From Gammaproteobacteria bacterium (GTDB lineage: Bacteria; Pseudomonadota; Gammaproteobacteria; JAUZRS01): a DNA stretch of 64,000 nt. The notes beneath the pieces were generated by a model. That model saw only the letters and a list, made by a program, of their open reading frames with translations, ran no database searches and had not been told where the DNA came from. Made by a program: the position numbers and the translations under genes. This document shows, in pieces, positions 34,761 through 44,185 of this stretch. The stretch is taken from the NCBI GenBank assembly GCA_030949385.1, contig JAUZSP010000002.1, positions 53,501-117,500 of the forward strand. Reading direction: 5' to 3'. The first letter of the stretch is position 1, and every line of letters starts with the position of its first letter.

Positions 34761-34796
34761 AGGTTTTAACTAAGGTGTCTGTTTTAGTTAAAACCT
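34761..34796 (+). promoter_or_regulatory. Perfect hairpin between gap and pgk
   Basis: AGGTTTTAACTAA (34761-34773) pairs exactly with TTAGTTAAAACCT (34784-34796) around a 10-base loop. The following TTCGTCTTAATT is only weakly U-rich, so it may be a partial terminator or an mRNA-stabilising/processing stem setting gap above pgk expression. Confidence 0.6.
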
Positions 34797-34846
34797 TTCG
34801 TCTTAATTATTGTTAATAATTCGATCCATTTTTAAGGAGATTTTCT

Positions 34847-36025
34847 ATGTCTTTTATCAAGTTGACCGATCTTGATCTGGCTGGCAAACGTGTCTTGATC
34901 CGTGCCGACCTGAATGTTCCTGTTAAAGAGGGCAAAGTGACCTCCGATGCACGCATCACTGCGTCCATGCCCAGTGTTGAACACTGCTTGGCTGCCGGTG
35001 CCAAAGTGATGGTGATGTCCCATCGTGGTCGCCCTGAAGAGGGGGTTTACTCCGAAGAGAATTCAATGGCTCCCATTGCCGCCACCATGAGTGAAAAATT
35101 GGGCAAAGACGTACGCCTGATCAAAGAGTATTTGGACGGCGGTTTTGAGGTTGCTAACGGCGAGGTGGTGCTGTTGGAAAACGTGCGTTTCAATGCCGGT
35201 GAGAAAAAAGACGACGTTGATTTAGCGAAAAAATACGCTGCACTTTGTGATGTGTTTGTGATGGACGCCTTTGGTACCGCGCACCGGGCGCAAGCGTCAA
35301 CCCACGGTGTGGGGCAAAATGCCCCTACCGCCTGTGCTGGTCTGCTGTTGGCCAGTGAGCTGGACAGTTTGGCCAAAGCTTTGGCCAATCCAGCACGTCC
35401 GATGGTGGCGATTGTCGGCGGCTCCAAGGTTTCAACCAAACTGACCGTATTGGAAGCGTTGTCTGAAAAAGTCGATCAGCTGGTTGTGGGGGGCGGTATC
35501 GCCAACACCTTCTTGAAAGCGATGGGGCATAACGTCGGTAAATCGCTCTGCGAAGACGATCTGGTGGATACGGCCAAAGTATTGATTGAGAAGATGAAAA
35601 ATCGTGGCGCGAACATTCCCATCGCCACCGATGTGGTGTGTGGCAAAGAGTTCAGCGAAACCGCTGAAGCGACCTTGAAAGCCGCAGGTGATGTGGAAGA
35701 CGACGATATGATTTTTGACATCGGTCCAGAATCGGCCAAAGAGCTGGCTGAGATCATCAGCAAAGCGGGTACCATCGTTTGGAATGGTCCGGTGGGTGTG
35801 TTTGAGTTTGATCAGTTTGGTGCTGGTACCGAAGTGGTTTCCAGAGCGATTGCTGAAGCGGATGGTTTCTCTCTGGCCGGTGGTGGTGATACCATCGCGG
35901 CAATTCAAAAATACGATCTGTACGACAAAGTGTCTTATATTTCTACTGCCGGTGGTGCGTTCTTGGAGTATCTGGAAGGTAAAACATTGCCCGCAGTGGC
36001 GATGTTGGAAGCACGGGCTAAGTAG
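34847..36025 (+). CDS. pgk: Phosphoglycerate kinase
   Basis: 392 residues. N-domain substrate site: [17 protein letters not shown], then [11 protein letters not shown] and [15 protein letters not shown]. Hinge and nucleotide domain: [34 protein letters not shown], then [20 protein letters not shown] and [15 protein letters not shown]. The C-terminal [21 protein letters not shown] is intact. The ATG follows AAGGAG. It interconverts 1,3-bisphosphoglycerate and 3-phosphoglycerate in glycolysis and the Calvin cycle, between gap and pyk, with a terminator directly downstream. Confidence 0.97.
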   Translation: MSFIKLTDLDLAGKRVLIRADLNVPVKEGKVTSDARITASMPSVEHCLAAGAKVMVMSHRGRPEEGVYSEENSMAPIAATMSEKLGKDVRLIKEYLDGGFEVANGEVVLLENVRFNAGEKKDDVDLAKKYAALCDVFVMDAFGTAHRAQASTHGVGQNAPTACAGLLLASELDSLAKALANPARPMVAIVGGSKVSTKLTVLEALSEKVDQLVVGGGIANTFLKAMGHNVGKSLCEDDLVDTAKVLIEKMKNRGANIPIATDVVCGKEFSETAEATLKAAGDVEDDDMIFDIGPESAKELAEIISKAGTIVWNGPVGVFEFDQFGAGTEVVSRAIAEADGFSLAGGGDTIAAIQKYDLYDKVSYISTAGGAFLEYLEGKTLPAVAMLEARAK

Positions 36026-36032
36026 TGTTTAT

Positions 36033-36062
36033 ATCGGCTTGCCCTTAGCAAGCCGATTTTTT
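36033..36062 (+). terminator. Rho-independent terminator after pgk
   Basis: ATCGGCTTGC and GCAAGCCGAT form a perfect 10-bp stem around CCTTA, followed by six T residues. It separates pgk from pyk, whose start is only 25 bases further; pyk expression therefore needs read-through or its own promoter inside pgk. Confidence 0.85.
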
Positions 36063-36086
36063 ATATAACAGAGAAAAGGTTATCGC

Positions 36087-37529
36087 GTGAGAAGAACGAA
36101 GATTCTGGCAACTCTGGGACCCGCAAGTGAGTCCCCTGAAATGGTTGAGAAGGTAATTCTTGCTGGGGCGGACGTGGTGCGTCTCAATTTTTCTCACGGC
36201 AGTCATGATGAACATCGTGAGCGCGCTCGTTTGGTGCGTGAGGTGTCTAAAAAGCATAATCGTTGTGTGGGTATTTTGGGCGATCTTCAAGGGCCTAAAA
36301 TTCGCACTGACCGTTTTGTAGAGGGCAAAGTGACTCTTGAGCAGGGTGATGTCTTTACACTGGATGCGGAACTGGATCGTGATGCCGGTACAAAGGCTTC
36401 TGTGGGCATTACTTACAAAGCCTTGCCGAAAGACGTCAATGTAGAAGACTATCTGATTTTAGATGACGGTCGTCTGGTATTGAAAGTGACCTCAATTGAG
36501 GGTGCTAAGATTCACACTACCGTTGAAGTGGGTGGGTTGTTGTCCAATAACAAGGGCATCAATCGTCGTGGTGGTGGGCTGTCTGCTCCTGCGATTACAG
36601 AAAAAGATCGGGCGGATATTTTATTGGCTGCTGAGATTCAAGTGGATTTTCTAGCGGTCTCTTTTCCGCGCAACGCCGCAGACATCAACTACGCGCGTAA
36701 ATTGCTGCGTGAAGCCGGTGGTACCGGTGCAATTGTTGCTAAGATTGAACGCGCTGAAATTATGGGTGTGATTGACGAGGCGATTGAAGCCTCTGATGTG
36801 ATTATGATTGCCCGTGGTGATCTCGGGGTTGAGATCGGTGATGCTGAACTGCCAGCGGTACAGAAAGAGCTGATCAATAAAAGTCGTATTGCGAATAAAA
36901 TCGTTATTACGGCCACGCAGATGATGGAGTCGATGATCGAAAACCCGATCCCGACCCGTGCAGAAGTGTTTGATGTTGCCAATGCGGTGATGGACGGCAC
37001 CGATGCGGTGATGTTATCCGCTGAATCTGCCGCAGGTAAACACCCAGAGAAAGCCATTGAGGCGATGGGGCGCATTTGCGAAACGGCTGAACAGCATGTG
37101 AATGCAAAAAAATCCTCTCATCGGATCAACTCAACCTTTGAGTTTATTGATGAAGGCATCGCCATGAGCGCCATGTATGCAGCCAATCATTTAGGTGTGA
37201 AAGCCATTGCGGCCATGACCGAATCCGGTTCCACGCCGCTTTGGATGTCGCGCATCAGCTCGGCTATTCCGATTTATGCACTGACCCGTAACGACCACAC
37301 CAGCAGTAAAGTGACTCTGTATCGCGGTGTGCATCCGATGAAGTTTCAGACCATTTACAACAGCCATGCGGAAGCTAATAAAGCGGTGGTGGATGTGTTG
37401 AAACAGTCGGGTGCGGTGGAAGATGGCGATTTAGTCATTATCACCAAAGGCGATTTGATGGGGGTGCATGGCGGCACCAATGCGATGAAAATTGTGCGTG
37501 TCGGTGAGTTGATTGAAGCCGATACCTAA
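36087..37529 (+). CDS. pyk: Pyruvate kinase
   Basis: 480 residues from a GTG start after GAGAAAAGG. Motifs: RRTKILATLGPASESPEMV, LNFSHGSHDEH, LGDLQGPKIRTDRF, FLAVSFPRNAADI, AKIERAEIMGVIDEAIEASDVIMIARGDLGVEIG (catalytic Lys-Glu-Asp group), ATQMMESMIENPIPTRAEVFDVANAVMDGTDAVMLSAESA, and the C-terminal allosteric domain ending KGDLMGVHGGTNAMKIVRVG. It catalyses PEP to pyruvate with ATP formation. A pyk gene between pgk and fba is a known arrangement in autotrophic gammaproteobacteria. Confidence 0.96.
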   Translation: MRRTKILATLGPASESPEMVEKVILAGADVVRLNFSHGSHDEHRERARLVREVSKKHNRCVGILGDLQGPKIRTDRFVEGKVTLEQGDVFTLDAELDRDAGTKASVGITYKALPKDVNVEDYLILDDGRLVLKVTSIEGAKIHTTVEVGGLLSNNKGINRRGGGLSAPAITEKDRADILLAAEIQVDFLAVSFPRNAADINYARKLLREAGGTGAIVAKIERAEIMGVIDEAIEASDVIMIARGDLGVEIGDAELPAVQKELINKSRIANKIVITATQMMESMIENPIPTRAEVFDVANAVMDGTDAVMLSAESAAGKHPEKAIEAMGRICETAEQHVNAKKSSHRINSTFEFIDEGIAMSAMYAANHLGVKAIAAMTESGSTPLWMSRISSAIPIYALTRNDHTSSKVTLYRGVHPMKFQTIYNSHAEANKAVVDVLKQSGAVEDGDLVIITKGDLMGVHGGTNAMKIVRVGELIEADT

Positions 37530-37601
37530 AAGACAGCGATGCAAGGCGCATGAGCGCAAGACTTATTTAACTTAACTCAAGATCTATCAAGGAGAACCAC
37601 C

Positions 37602-38666
37602 ATGGCACTGATCTCTCTACGTCAGCTGCTGGATCACGCTGCTGAAAACAGCTACGGTCTACCCGCATTTAACGTTAACAACATGGAGCAGGTGCATGCG
37701 ATCATGCAAGCTGCCGATGCGGTTAACAGCCCCGTCATTTTGCAAGGTTCTGCCGGTGCGCGTTCTTATGCAGGTGAACCCTTTTTGCGCCATCTGATTT
37801 TGGCTGCAATTGAAATGTACCCTCATATCCCAGTCTGCATGCATCAGGATCACGGCGCTTCTCCTGATATCTGTGTGCGTTCCATGCAGTCGGGTTTCAG
37901 CTCGGTGATGATGGACGGTTCACTGGAAAGTGATGCTAAAACCCCTGCCAGCTATGAATATAATGTCAATGTCACCAAACAAGTGGTTGATATTGCACAC
38001 GCGTGTGGTGTTTCAGTGGAAGGTGAGCTGGGTTGCCTCGGTTCTCTGGAAACGGGCATGATGGGCGAAGAAGACGGTCACGGTGCCGAAGGCAAATTGG
38101 ATCTGGACATGTTGTTGACCGATCCTGATGAAGCCGCTGATTTCGTTAAGAAAACCGGTGTGGATGCGTTGGCCATTGCCATCGGTACCTCTCACGGTGC
38201 GTATAAATTCACCCAAGAGCCTACCGGTAATATCTTGCGTATTGACCGTGTGCGTGAAATTCACGCGCGTATTCCTGATGTGCATTTGGTCATGCACGGT
38301 TCTTCTTCTGTGCCTCAGGATTGGTTGCAGATCATCAACAACTACGGTGGTGATATGGGCCAAACCTACGGCGTGCCTGTTGATGAAATCGTTGAAGGCA
38401 TCAAGTCAGGTGTGCGTAAAATCAACATCGATACCGATTTGCGCATGGCCTCTACCGGTGCGGTACGTCGCCACTTGCACGACAACACTTCTAACTTTGA
38501 TCCTCGCAAATTCCTCAAAGCGGCTACAGAATCTATGTCTGACATCTGTAAAAACCGTTATGAAGCGTTTGGTGCAGCGGGCATGGCGAGCAAAATTAAG
38601 CCTCGCTCTCTGGAAACCATGTTTTCCGAGTATGCCAGTGGCAGTTTAGATCCTATTGTTAAATAA
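37602..38666 (+). CDS. fba: Class II fructose-bisphosphate aldolase (Calvin cycle type)
   Basis: 354 residues. Zn-dependent aldolase acting on fructose 1,6-bisphosphate and sedoheptulose 1,7-bisphosphate. The N-terminus [26 protein letters not shown] is that of the CbbA-type subgroup. Metal ligands: [11 protein letters not shown] (His81, Asp83, His84), [14 protein letters not shown], then [12 protein letters not shown] and [11 protein letters not shown]; the phosphate loop [14 protein letters not shown] is intact. The AAGGAG ribosome site is 9 bases before the ATG. It is last in the tkt-gap-pgk-pyk-fba series and is followed by a terminator. Confidence 0.97.
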   Translation: MALISLRQLLDHAAENSYGLPAFNVNNMEQVHAIMQAADAVNSPVILQGSAGARSYAGEPFLRHLILAAIEMYPHIPVCMHQDHGASPDICVRSMQSGFSSVMMDGSLESDAKTPASYEYNVNVTKQVVDIAHACGVSVEGELGCLGSLETGMMGEEDGHGAEGKLDLDMLLTDPDEAADFVKKTGVDALAIAIGTSHGAYKFTQEPTGNILRIDRVREIHARIPDVHLVMHGSSSVPQDWLQIINNYGGDMGQTYGVPVDEIVEGIKSGVRKINIDTDLRMASTGAVRRHLHDNTSNFDPRKFLKAATESMSDICKNRYEAFGAAGMASKIKPRSLETMFSEYASGSLDPIVK

Positions 38667-38687
38667 GTTTTTTAACTTTGGATCGGT

Positions 38688-38718
38688 AAAAAGGGAGCGC
38701 TTAGGCGCTCCTTTTTTT
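38688..38718 (+). terminator. Rho-independent terminator after fba
   Basis: GGGAGCGC and GCGCTCC pair around TTAG and are followed by seven T residues; A residues precede the stem, so it can also act in reverse. It closes the carbon-metabolism cluster. Confidence 0.9.
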
Positions 38719-38843
38719 GTGCCTTTTGAATGGGGTCACAAATCGAAGAAACGCCCATCACACCTTCATTATTCTTTTACTTTATAGGCTTGATACTCGA
38801 TAGTATTCAGTAATAGAGCTAAAAGAGTTGTGGGGAGTCGATT

Positions 38844-39818
38844 ATGATAAAAAAAATATATTATGTTTTGTTTATGCTCTTGTCGAGTCTACTGATGGCC
38901 TGTGCGCCCGTTGGAGATTCAGATGACGATGACGACGATGATGACGATGTGGTCACCACCACCACTGGGGTGATTAATACCAGCAATCCCGCTGAGATTC
39001 AGGCGCTGGCTTCCGTTGCGTATCGCAGCACCTTGGCGCTTTATGAACTTGCGCGTAACAGCGCTGAAACTACGTTGCTGGGAAGTGGGGGTAAAATTCC
39101 AACGTCAGCCGACTGTTTGAATGGTGGGCAAGTGGTGCGGAATTCGTTTTCTGGTGTAGCACCTCTGAGCAGTGGTGATGCGCTTTCTCTAACGTATATC
39201 AATTGCCAAACGTCTTTTGCAGGCCAGACGATAACGCAAAATGGCCAAGTGGATCTGTTTAGTGCCACGGTGAGCGGAGATCAATACAATATTGACCTGA
39301 CGTTTATGGGTTATTCGATTACCACGGTCAGTGGTCAAGCGTTGTCTAAGGTGAACGGTTCTTTGAATCTGTTTATTGATTCGATTAGCAACAGTAACAG
39401 CTTCAAACATTATTTGATTAGATCCCACCTCAGCGCCGGTAACAGCGTCAGTTTTCAGCTGTCTGATGGTGTGACGACAACGTTGAATTTGAGCCAGAAC
39501 TTTTTTTCCGTTACGGAAGATCAACTTAATAACAACTATTTGATTGATGTGAGGTACATCTTTAGCGCAACCACAGCAGCAGGATTACCTTTGACTTTTG
39601 GCAGTTTGGTGGTTGACTCAAGAGCGATGCCTTTGTCCAGCCTCAATGCCAACAGTTCAGCTTTGTCACCTCCCACAAGTGGTGTGATGTTGATTAACGA
39701 CAACAGCAATCGTCAAATTCGATTGGATGCGATGACCCCTGCGGTGAGTACTTCTGTTAATGGGGTGGTGGGAAGTGCGGTGAGTGTTGACTGGACTGTG
39801 TTTTTGACGGGAAGTTGA
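38844..39818 (+). CDS. Putative lipoprotein with a poly-Asp segment
   Basis: 324 residues. Lipoprotein signal: MIKKIYYVLFMLLSSLLMAC with lipobox LLMAC and Cys20, so probably outer-membrane anchored (Ala-Pro at +2/+3). Directly after it lies DSDDDDDDDDDVVTTTT, encoded by a GAT/GAC run liable to slippage. The rest is Ser/Thr/Asn-rich with predicted beta strands (YNIDLTFMGYSITTVSGQALSKVNGSLNLFID) and only two mature cysteines besides the anchor. No catalytic motif. It is followed by another lipoprotein gene with a similar compositional style, and the two may be distant paralogues. Function unknown. Confidence 0.78.
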   Translation: MIKKIYYVLFMLLSSLLMACAPVGDSDDDDDDDDDVVTTTTGVINTSNPAEIQALASVAYRSTLALYELARNSAETTLLGSGGKIPTSADCLNGGQVVRNSFSGVAPLSSGDALSLTYINCQTSFAGQTITQNGQVDLFSATVSGDQYNIDLTFMGYSITTVSGQALSKVNGSLNLFIDSISNSNSFKHYLIRSHLSAGNSVSFQLSDGVTTTLNLSQNFFSVTEDQLNNNYLIDVRYIFSATTAAGLPLTFGSLVVDSRAMPLSSLNANSSALSPPTSGVMLINDNSNRQIRLDAMTPAVSTSVNGVVGSAVSVDWTVFLTGS

Positions 39819-39880
39819 TAGCAGAGTAGGCTTCCTTTTGTTAAATCTGCAGTTAGTAAATTTTGGAGAGTTAAAATAAA

Positions 39881-40867
39881 ATGAATAGACAGTTTTTTGT
39901 GATTGTGTTGTTTAGCGCCACTTTGGTTGCGTGTGGTGGTGGAAGTGGTGGTACTTCATCGGCATTAGCGGCATTAGCGCCTATGACGATTAATGCCGCT
40001 AATGAGCAGCAGGTTGCCAGTGTTGGAGCAGGAGCAGGAGCAGGAGCAGCGGTGGGTGGCATGGTTCCTAGATCTTTGCCTCGTACTTGGTCTAGTGTAC
40101 CCAGTGATTTGGCTGCTACGATTCAACAGTTGATACCCGATTTTTCAAAGCAAAGTGGCTCAAGAGCAATATCTCAAATTGAAGCAGACTGTGCTATAAG
40201 TGGTACGCGGTCAACTGCACTTAATGATGTCAATAACAACGGTATTTTTGATGCGGGAGATAGTACGTCGGTGGTAGCAAATGCGTGTGATGATGGGGAT
40301 GGCATGACCATAAGTGGCCCCATGACTCTGAGATTAAATGCTTGTGTTGCTGACTTTGCAAACGGTTCATGTGAGGCTATGGATACTACCTTTGATATTG
40401 CAATGAGCAGTGTTGGTGGTAGTGCACAGATGCAAGGAGATGTATCATTCGTATCCCAATATGATGCAAGCTTTACAATAGACAGAAAGTTTCTTGTTAG
40501 CAGCAGTCTAAGCATCTCTTTCGGTGGGGAACGCGTGAGTTTTTCTAATTTTCTCTCTGAGAGCAGCTGGGATAATAATACCGGTGCTTTTAGTGATGCG
40601 ACTGATTTTACCGTGGATGTGAATGTGACTGGTTTTGTGGGGCGGCTTGTTGTTAATAATACCGTGCCAATGACGGGAAATCGTTTGTCCGGTCCTTATC
40701 CGACAGCGGGAAGCAGCACGATTACGGGAGCCGGTGGTACAACGGTTGTTCTGGATGCCAATACAGGGGATCTGAATACCGTTCAGGTGACCACCAATGG
40801 CGGCGCTCCTCAGCTGTTTACTTGGTTTGAGTTAGAGCAGCAGTCACCGATTCCCAGTTTCTTCTGA
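39881..40867 (+). CDS. Putative lipoprotein, Gly/Ala-repeat N-terminus
   Basis: 328 residues. Signal peptide and lipobox MNRQFFVIVLFSATLVAC with Cys18, followed by a GGGSGGTSS linker. GGAGCA is repeated four times at about 40026-40049, encoding GAGAGAGA. The mature region has beta-rich, calcium-loop-like segments (DVNNNGIFDAGDSTSVVANACDDGDGMTISGP, about 109-140, an EF-hand-like Asp/Asn pattern) and two further pairs of cysteines. The C-terminal VTTNGGAPQLFTWFELEQ is unassigned. The gene lies 62 bases after the preceding lipoprotein and before a bidirectional terminator. Surface or periplasmic location is likely; function unknown. Confidence 0.78.
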   Translation: MNRQFFVIVLFSATLVACGGGSGGTSSALAALAPMTINAANEQQVASVGAGAGAGAAVGGMVPRSLPRTWSSVPSDLAATIQQLIPDFSKQSGSRAISQIEADCAISGTRSTALNDVNNNGIFDAGDSTSVVANACDDGDGMTISGPMTLRLNACVADFANGSCEAMDTTFDIAMSSVGGSAQMQGDVSFVSQYDASFTIDRKFLVSSSLSISFGGERVSFSNFLSESSWDNNTGAFSDATDFTVDVNVTGFVGRLVVNNTVPMTGNRLSGPYPTAGSSTITGAGGTTVVLDANTGDLNTVQVTTNGGAPQLFTWFELEQQSPIPSFF

Positions 40868-40882
40868 TTTTTAGACGGCCAC

Positions 40883-40924
40883 AAAAAAGCCCCAGTTTGA
40901 ATTATTCAAACTGGGGCTTTTTTT
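40883..40924. terminator. Bidirectional rho-independent terminator
   Basis: AAAAAAGCCCCAGTTTGAAT and its mirrored complement form a stem of over 15 bp with A and T runs on the two sides, ending both the lipoprotein gene (+) and the sulfur-globule-like gene (-). Confidence 0.93.
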
Positions 40925-40940
40925 ATGCAGCTGAATTTTA

Positions 40941-41330
40941 TTATTTAGCAGCAGGAGTCTGAGGTGCTACTGGAGCTGCGGCAGGTGCAACAGGAGCGTA
41001 ACCGTAATAAGGGGCGTTGTAGCCATAACCATTACCGTTCATGTTGTTGTTGCCTTTGAACGAGGTTTTCATGTTGAAACCAAAAGAACCGTTACCGAAC
41101 ATGTTGTTGAACATATTATTGTTGTTGTAACCGTTGTTATAGCCATTATTGCCGTTGCCGTTGCCGTTGCCGTTAAAGTTCATGCTGAAGCTCATGTCAC
41201 CAAACATATCACCGAAGCCGTTGCCAAAACCGTTGCTGTTATTGTTGTTGTCAAAAGGACCCCACCACGCTTGAGAAGCGGCAGAAACGGTCAGCAGAGC
41301 AACAGCAGTGATCATCTTCAAAGTTTTCAT
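40941..41330 (-). CDS. Sulfur globule protein-like secreted protein, Asn/Gly-rich
   Basis: 129 residues from the ATG at 41330, which follows TTGGAGATTGAG; an in-frame ATG at 41345 would overlap that ribosome site. Signal peptide MKTLKMITAVALLTVSAASQA, then WWGPFDNNNNSNGFGNGFGDMFGDMSFSMNFNGNGNGNG. The AWWGP opening, GDMFGD and alternating FxMNF pattern, with a Gly/Tyr/Pro-rich end (YGYNAPYYGYAP), is the style of the sulfur globule envelope proteins of sulfur-oxidising gammaproteobacteria. Such proteins are exported and coat intracellular-periplasmic sulfur deposits. Here Asn replaces much of the Gly/Tyr repeat. It is a single gene with its own terminator. The family call is by pattern, not alignment. 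Confidence 0.72.
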   Translation of the reverse strand: MKTLKMITAVALLTVSAASQAWWGPFDNNNNSNGFGNGFGDMFGDMSFSMNFNGNGNGNGNNGYNNGYNNNNMFNNMFGNGSFGFNMKTSFKGNNNMNGNGYGYNAPYYGYAPVAPAAAPVAPQTPAAK

Positions 41331-41508
41331 CGGCTCAATCTCCAAAAAGTTATATAAAATGAGTTGGTTTAGCAGTCTCTGCCTAAACGATAAAATGAAG
41401 TATATTAGTCAAAACTAATATTAGCAAGTACTATTTTATGTTGCTGGGGCTTGCCTGTAATTGAGGTCTGCCTGTAGGGTGTTTGTTTTTTGTTGAAGGG
41501 GAGTTGAA

Positions 41509-42105
41509 ATGGCGAAAATAGAGGCGGCAGATTTGGCGCGTTTGCGGGAAGACATCGTCTTTGATGCTGAGTTGTGTGGTAAATCGTTGCGTTTTCACTC
41601 CACTTGGGGGTTGTTTTCTCCCAAAGCAGTGGATGAAGGCACACGCTTGTTGTTGGATCACATGGAGGTTGCCATTGATGATGACTGTTTGGATGTGGGG
41701 TGTGGGTATGGGCCATTGGGTTTGACCATGGCCGCTCTGGCTCCAGAAGGCCAAACATTGTTGGTGGATAAAGATTTTGTTGCCGTTGACTACAGCGCCA
41801 AAAATGCCAAAGTGAACGGTTTGGATAATGTGGGCATCTGTTTGAGTAACGGTTTTAGTCACGTTGGTGAGCGTAAGTTCGACATTATTGTCTCCAATTT
41901 ACCGGCAAAAACGGGCAAAGAGCTGTTTTATCTCTATTTTTATGATGCTTTGGCGCGCCTGAAACCAGGCGGAAAACTGTATGTGGTGACCATTACCGGC
42001 TTGCGTAAATTTGTTGCCCGCGCGTTTGATGAGGTGTTTGGCAATTACAAAAAGGTCAAGCAGGGTAAAACCTATACCATTGGTCTGGCAATTAAAAAGA
42101 GCTGA
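41509..42105 (+). CDS. Class I SAM-dependent methyltransferase, RsmC/RlmG-like
   Basis: 198 residues forming a single Rossmann methyltransferase domain. FHSTWGLFSPKAVDEGTRLLLDHM precedes motif I CLDVGCGYGPLGLTMAALAP (about 63-82), followed by LLVDKDFVAVDYSAKNAKVNG. The usual NPP(F/Y/H) motif IV appears as SNLPAK, a variation that leaves the substrate open. The layout FSP...D.G...LL matches the RsmC/RlmG small-subunit or large-subunit rRNA guanine methyltransferases, lacking their N-terminal duplicate domain. The nearby downstream gene (22 bases) is an unrelated membrane sulfatase. Confidence 0.82.
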   Translation: MAKIEAADLARLREDIVFDAELCGKSLRFHSTWGLFSPKAVDEGTRLLLDHMEVAIDDDCLDVGCGYGPLGLTMAALAPEGQTLLVDKDFVAVDYSAKNAKVNGLDNVGICLSNGFSHVGERKFDIIVSNLPAKTGKELFYLYFYDALARLKPGGKLYVVTITGLRKFVARAFDEVFGNYKKVKQGKTYTIGLAIKKS

Positions 42106-42127
42106 GTTTCTTAATTTTAGGTAAATA

Positions 42128-44035
42128 ATGAATTATTGGTGGACGTGTTTTCTGTTTGGCAAGACGGCTCTGAGTTATGTGCAGCGCTTTGTTACTACCC
42201 CTGAAAAGCGTCGGTTATCAGGTTGGTTGACGTGGTTTGTTGTTTTAAATGGCGTGATCTTGAGCTTAATGGCCAGTGGTTTTGTAGCTTATATGCCTGC
42301 TCTTGAGGGAGGTTTGACGCAGGTTTATCTGCCCTTGGCGTTGCTGGGGCATTTTTCTCTCTTGGTCTATCTCTTGGCTTTGCCGCTGTTTCTACTGCTG
42401 CTGTTCTGGCCCAGTCGCGGGCTGTTGCTGATACTGTCTGTTGCGGCGGCCTCGGTTGGGGTGATTTTGCTCAAGATTGATCTCTTGGTGTACGCACAGT
42501 ATCGCTTTCATATCAGTGGTTTTGTGGTGGATTTGGCGCTGAATTCCGGTGATGAGGTGTTTAATTTCTCTGCGGATACGTGGTGGCAGATGCAGTGGAT
42601 GGTGGCCGTCGTGTTGCTGCTGGAATCTCTGTTGGCGTGGGCTATTTGGCGTTATCGTGCCCGTTTTTGTTGTGCGGGCAAGGTTACTTTGTCCCTGCTT
42701 GGGGTGATTGTTGTCAGCCATGCCATCCATGCTTGGGCCGATGCCGCGTATGATCAGCGCATCACCCGTTTGACGCGCCACATTCCGGCTTATCATCCGG
42801 CCACGGCGCTCGATTTTTTTGAGCGTTACGGTTGGGTGGATATGAGAGAAAATCGTGCCGCCCGTCGCTTGCGTGTGGAGGATAAATCAACGGATCTTAA
42901 TTACCCTTTGGTACCGCTGCGTTGCGCTCAGCGAGATGAAAAGGCTCTGAATGTGCTTTTGATTGTCGCAGACACGGTGCGTGCCGATGTGCTGAATCAC
43001 GCGGTTATGCCTCATTTGCACTCGTTTTCAGAGGGTGCGCAGACGGTTAACTTTAAGCAGCATTTCAGTGGGGGTAACAGTACCCAAGCCGGTATCTTCA
43101 GTCTTTTCTACGGTCTACCAGCCACCTACTGGAATGATATGTATGGCAATCAGGTGGGGCCGGTGTTGATGAGTCAGTTGCTTAAAGAGGAGTATCGTTT
43201 CTCTATACTCTCTAGCTCCAAGTTAACCAGCCCGGCTTTTGATCGCACGGTGTTCAGTGAGTTTCCAAACTTACGCCTCTTTTACGAAGGCAATGAGCCT
43301 TGGTTGCGTGATGAAGCGGTACTTGATGAGTGGTTCTCTTTTCTGGATAACTGTCAGGATGAGACGCCTTTTTTTGGTTTTTTGTTTCTCGATTCTGTAC
43401 ACGGGTACAGCTTTCCCGATACCGATCCAGCGCCGTTTGAGCCGATGTGGGAGGAGGTCAACCATCTGGAATTGAACGATGAGTTTGACCCTGAACCGTA
43501 CTTCAATCGTTATAAAGTGGCGGCTCATTATCTGGACTCGCTGCTGGGAGAGGTGTTGGATGACCTGAAGCAGCGTGGTTTATTGGAGAATACGGTGGTG
43601 GTGATCACCAGCGATCACGGTGAAGAGTTTAATGATAACGGCGCAGGTTATTGGGGACACGGCAGTAATTTTACCTCCGCTCAAACTCAGGTGCCGTTGC
43701 TGATTCATTGGCCGAAGCGGCAAGGCCGAGAGGTTGAGTATCGAACCTCTCATCTTGATCTGGTGCCGACGCTGATGCAGGAGTTGCTGCATTGCGATAA
43801 CCCCATTCGGGATTACAGCAGCGGCCATTCGTTGTTTGATAACCGCCCTCGTCCTTGGATGGTGATCGGCAGTTATTTTAATTACGGCATCGTAGAGCCC
43901 GATCGAGTGACGGTTACCTATCCTACGGGGCATTATGAAATCGTTGATTTGCACAACCGCACGATTAAGAACGCCGTCCAACGACCGCAGGTGGTGATGC
44001 CCGCTTTGCAAGAGATGAGTCGTTTTTACCGGTGA
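42128..44035 (+). CDS. Inner-membrane sulfatase-like protein (YejM/PbgA type)
   Basis: 635 residues. About five N-terminal transmembrane helices (35-195), of the DUF3413 kind (SGWLTWFVVLNGVILSLMASGFVAYM, ISGFVVDLALNSGDEVFNFSADTW), followed by a periplasmic alkaline-phosphatase-fold domain: NVLLIVADTVRADVL, FKQHFSGGNSTQAGIFSLFYGLP, LDSVHGYSFP and VVITSDHGEEFNDNG. The nucleophile position is Thr in ADT, as in phosphotransferase-like members rather than Cys sulfatases. In enterobacteria YejM/PbgA senses periplasmic lipopolysaccharide and controls LpxC turnover. The same role is possible here, not shown. Confidence 0.87.
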   Translation: MNYWWTCFLFGKTALSYVQRFVTTPEKRRLSGWLTWFVVLNGVILSLMASGFVAYMPALEGGLTQVYLPLALLGHFSLLVYLLALPLFLLLLFWPSRGLLLILSVAAASVGVILLKIDLLVYAQYRFHISGFVVDLALNSGDEVFNFSADTWWQMQWMVAVVLLLESLLAWAIWRYRARFCCAGKVTLSLLGVIVVSHAIHAWADAAYDQRITRLTRHIPAYHPATALDFFERYGWVDMRENRAARRLRVEDKSTDLNYPLVPLRCAQRDEKALNVLLIVADTVRADVLNHAVMPHLHSFSEGAQTVNFKQHFSGGNSTQAGIFSLFYGLPATYWNDMYGNQVGPVLMSQLLKEEYRFSILSSSKLTSPAFDRTVFSEFPNLRLFYEGNEPWLRDEAVLDEWFSFLDNCQDETPFFGFLFLDSVHGYSFPDTDPAPFEPMWEEVNHLELNDEFDPEPYFNRYKVAAHYLDSLLGEVLDDLKQRGLLENTVVVITSDHGEEFNDNGAGYWGHGSNFTSAQTQVPLLIHWPKRQGREVEYRTSHLDLVPTLMQELLHCDNPIRDYSSGHSLFDNRPRPWMVIGSYFNYGIVEPDRVTVTYPTGHYEIVDLHNRTIKNAVQRPQVVMPALQEMSRFYR

Positions 44036-44185
44036 GTATGGTATTAGGTTACGGGGGGGCTTAAAAACTGGAGGGTTAGAGGCTATTTTTTATTAAATTC
44101 ACCTAAATAGGGTCTAATCTGTTTTATTTAGTAACAATTGCCTATAAACTGATCAGTCGGCGGCTGTGGTTTAGGGGTGAGCGGT

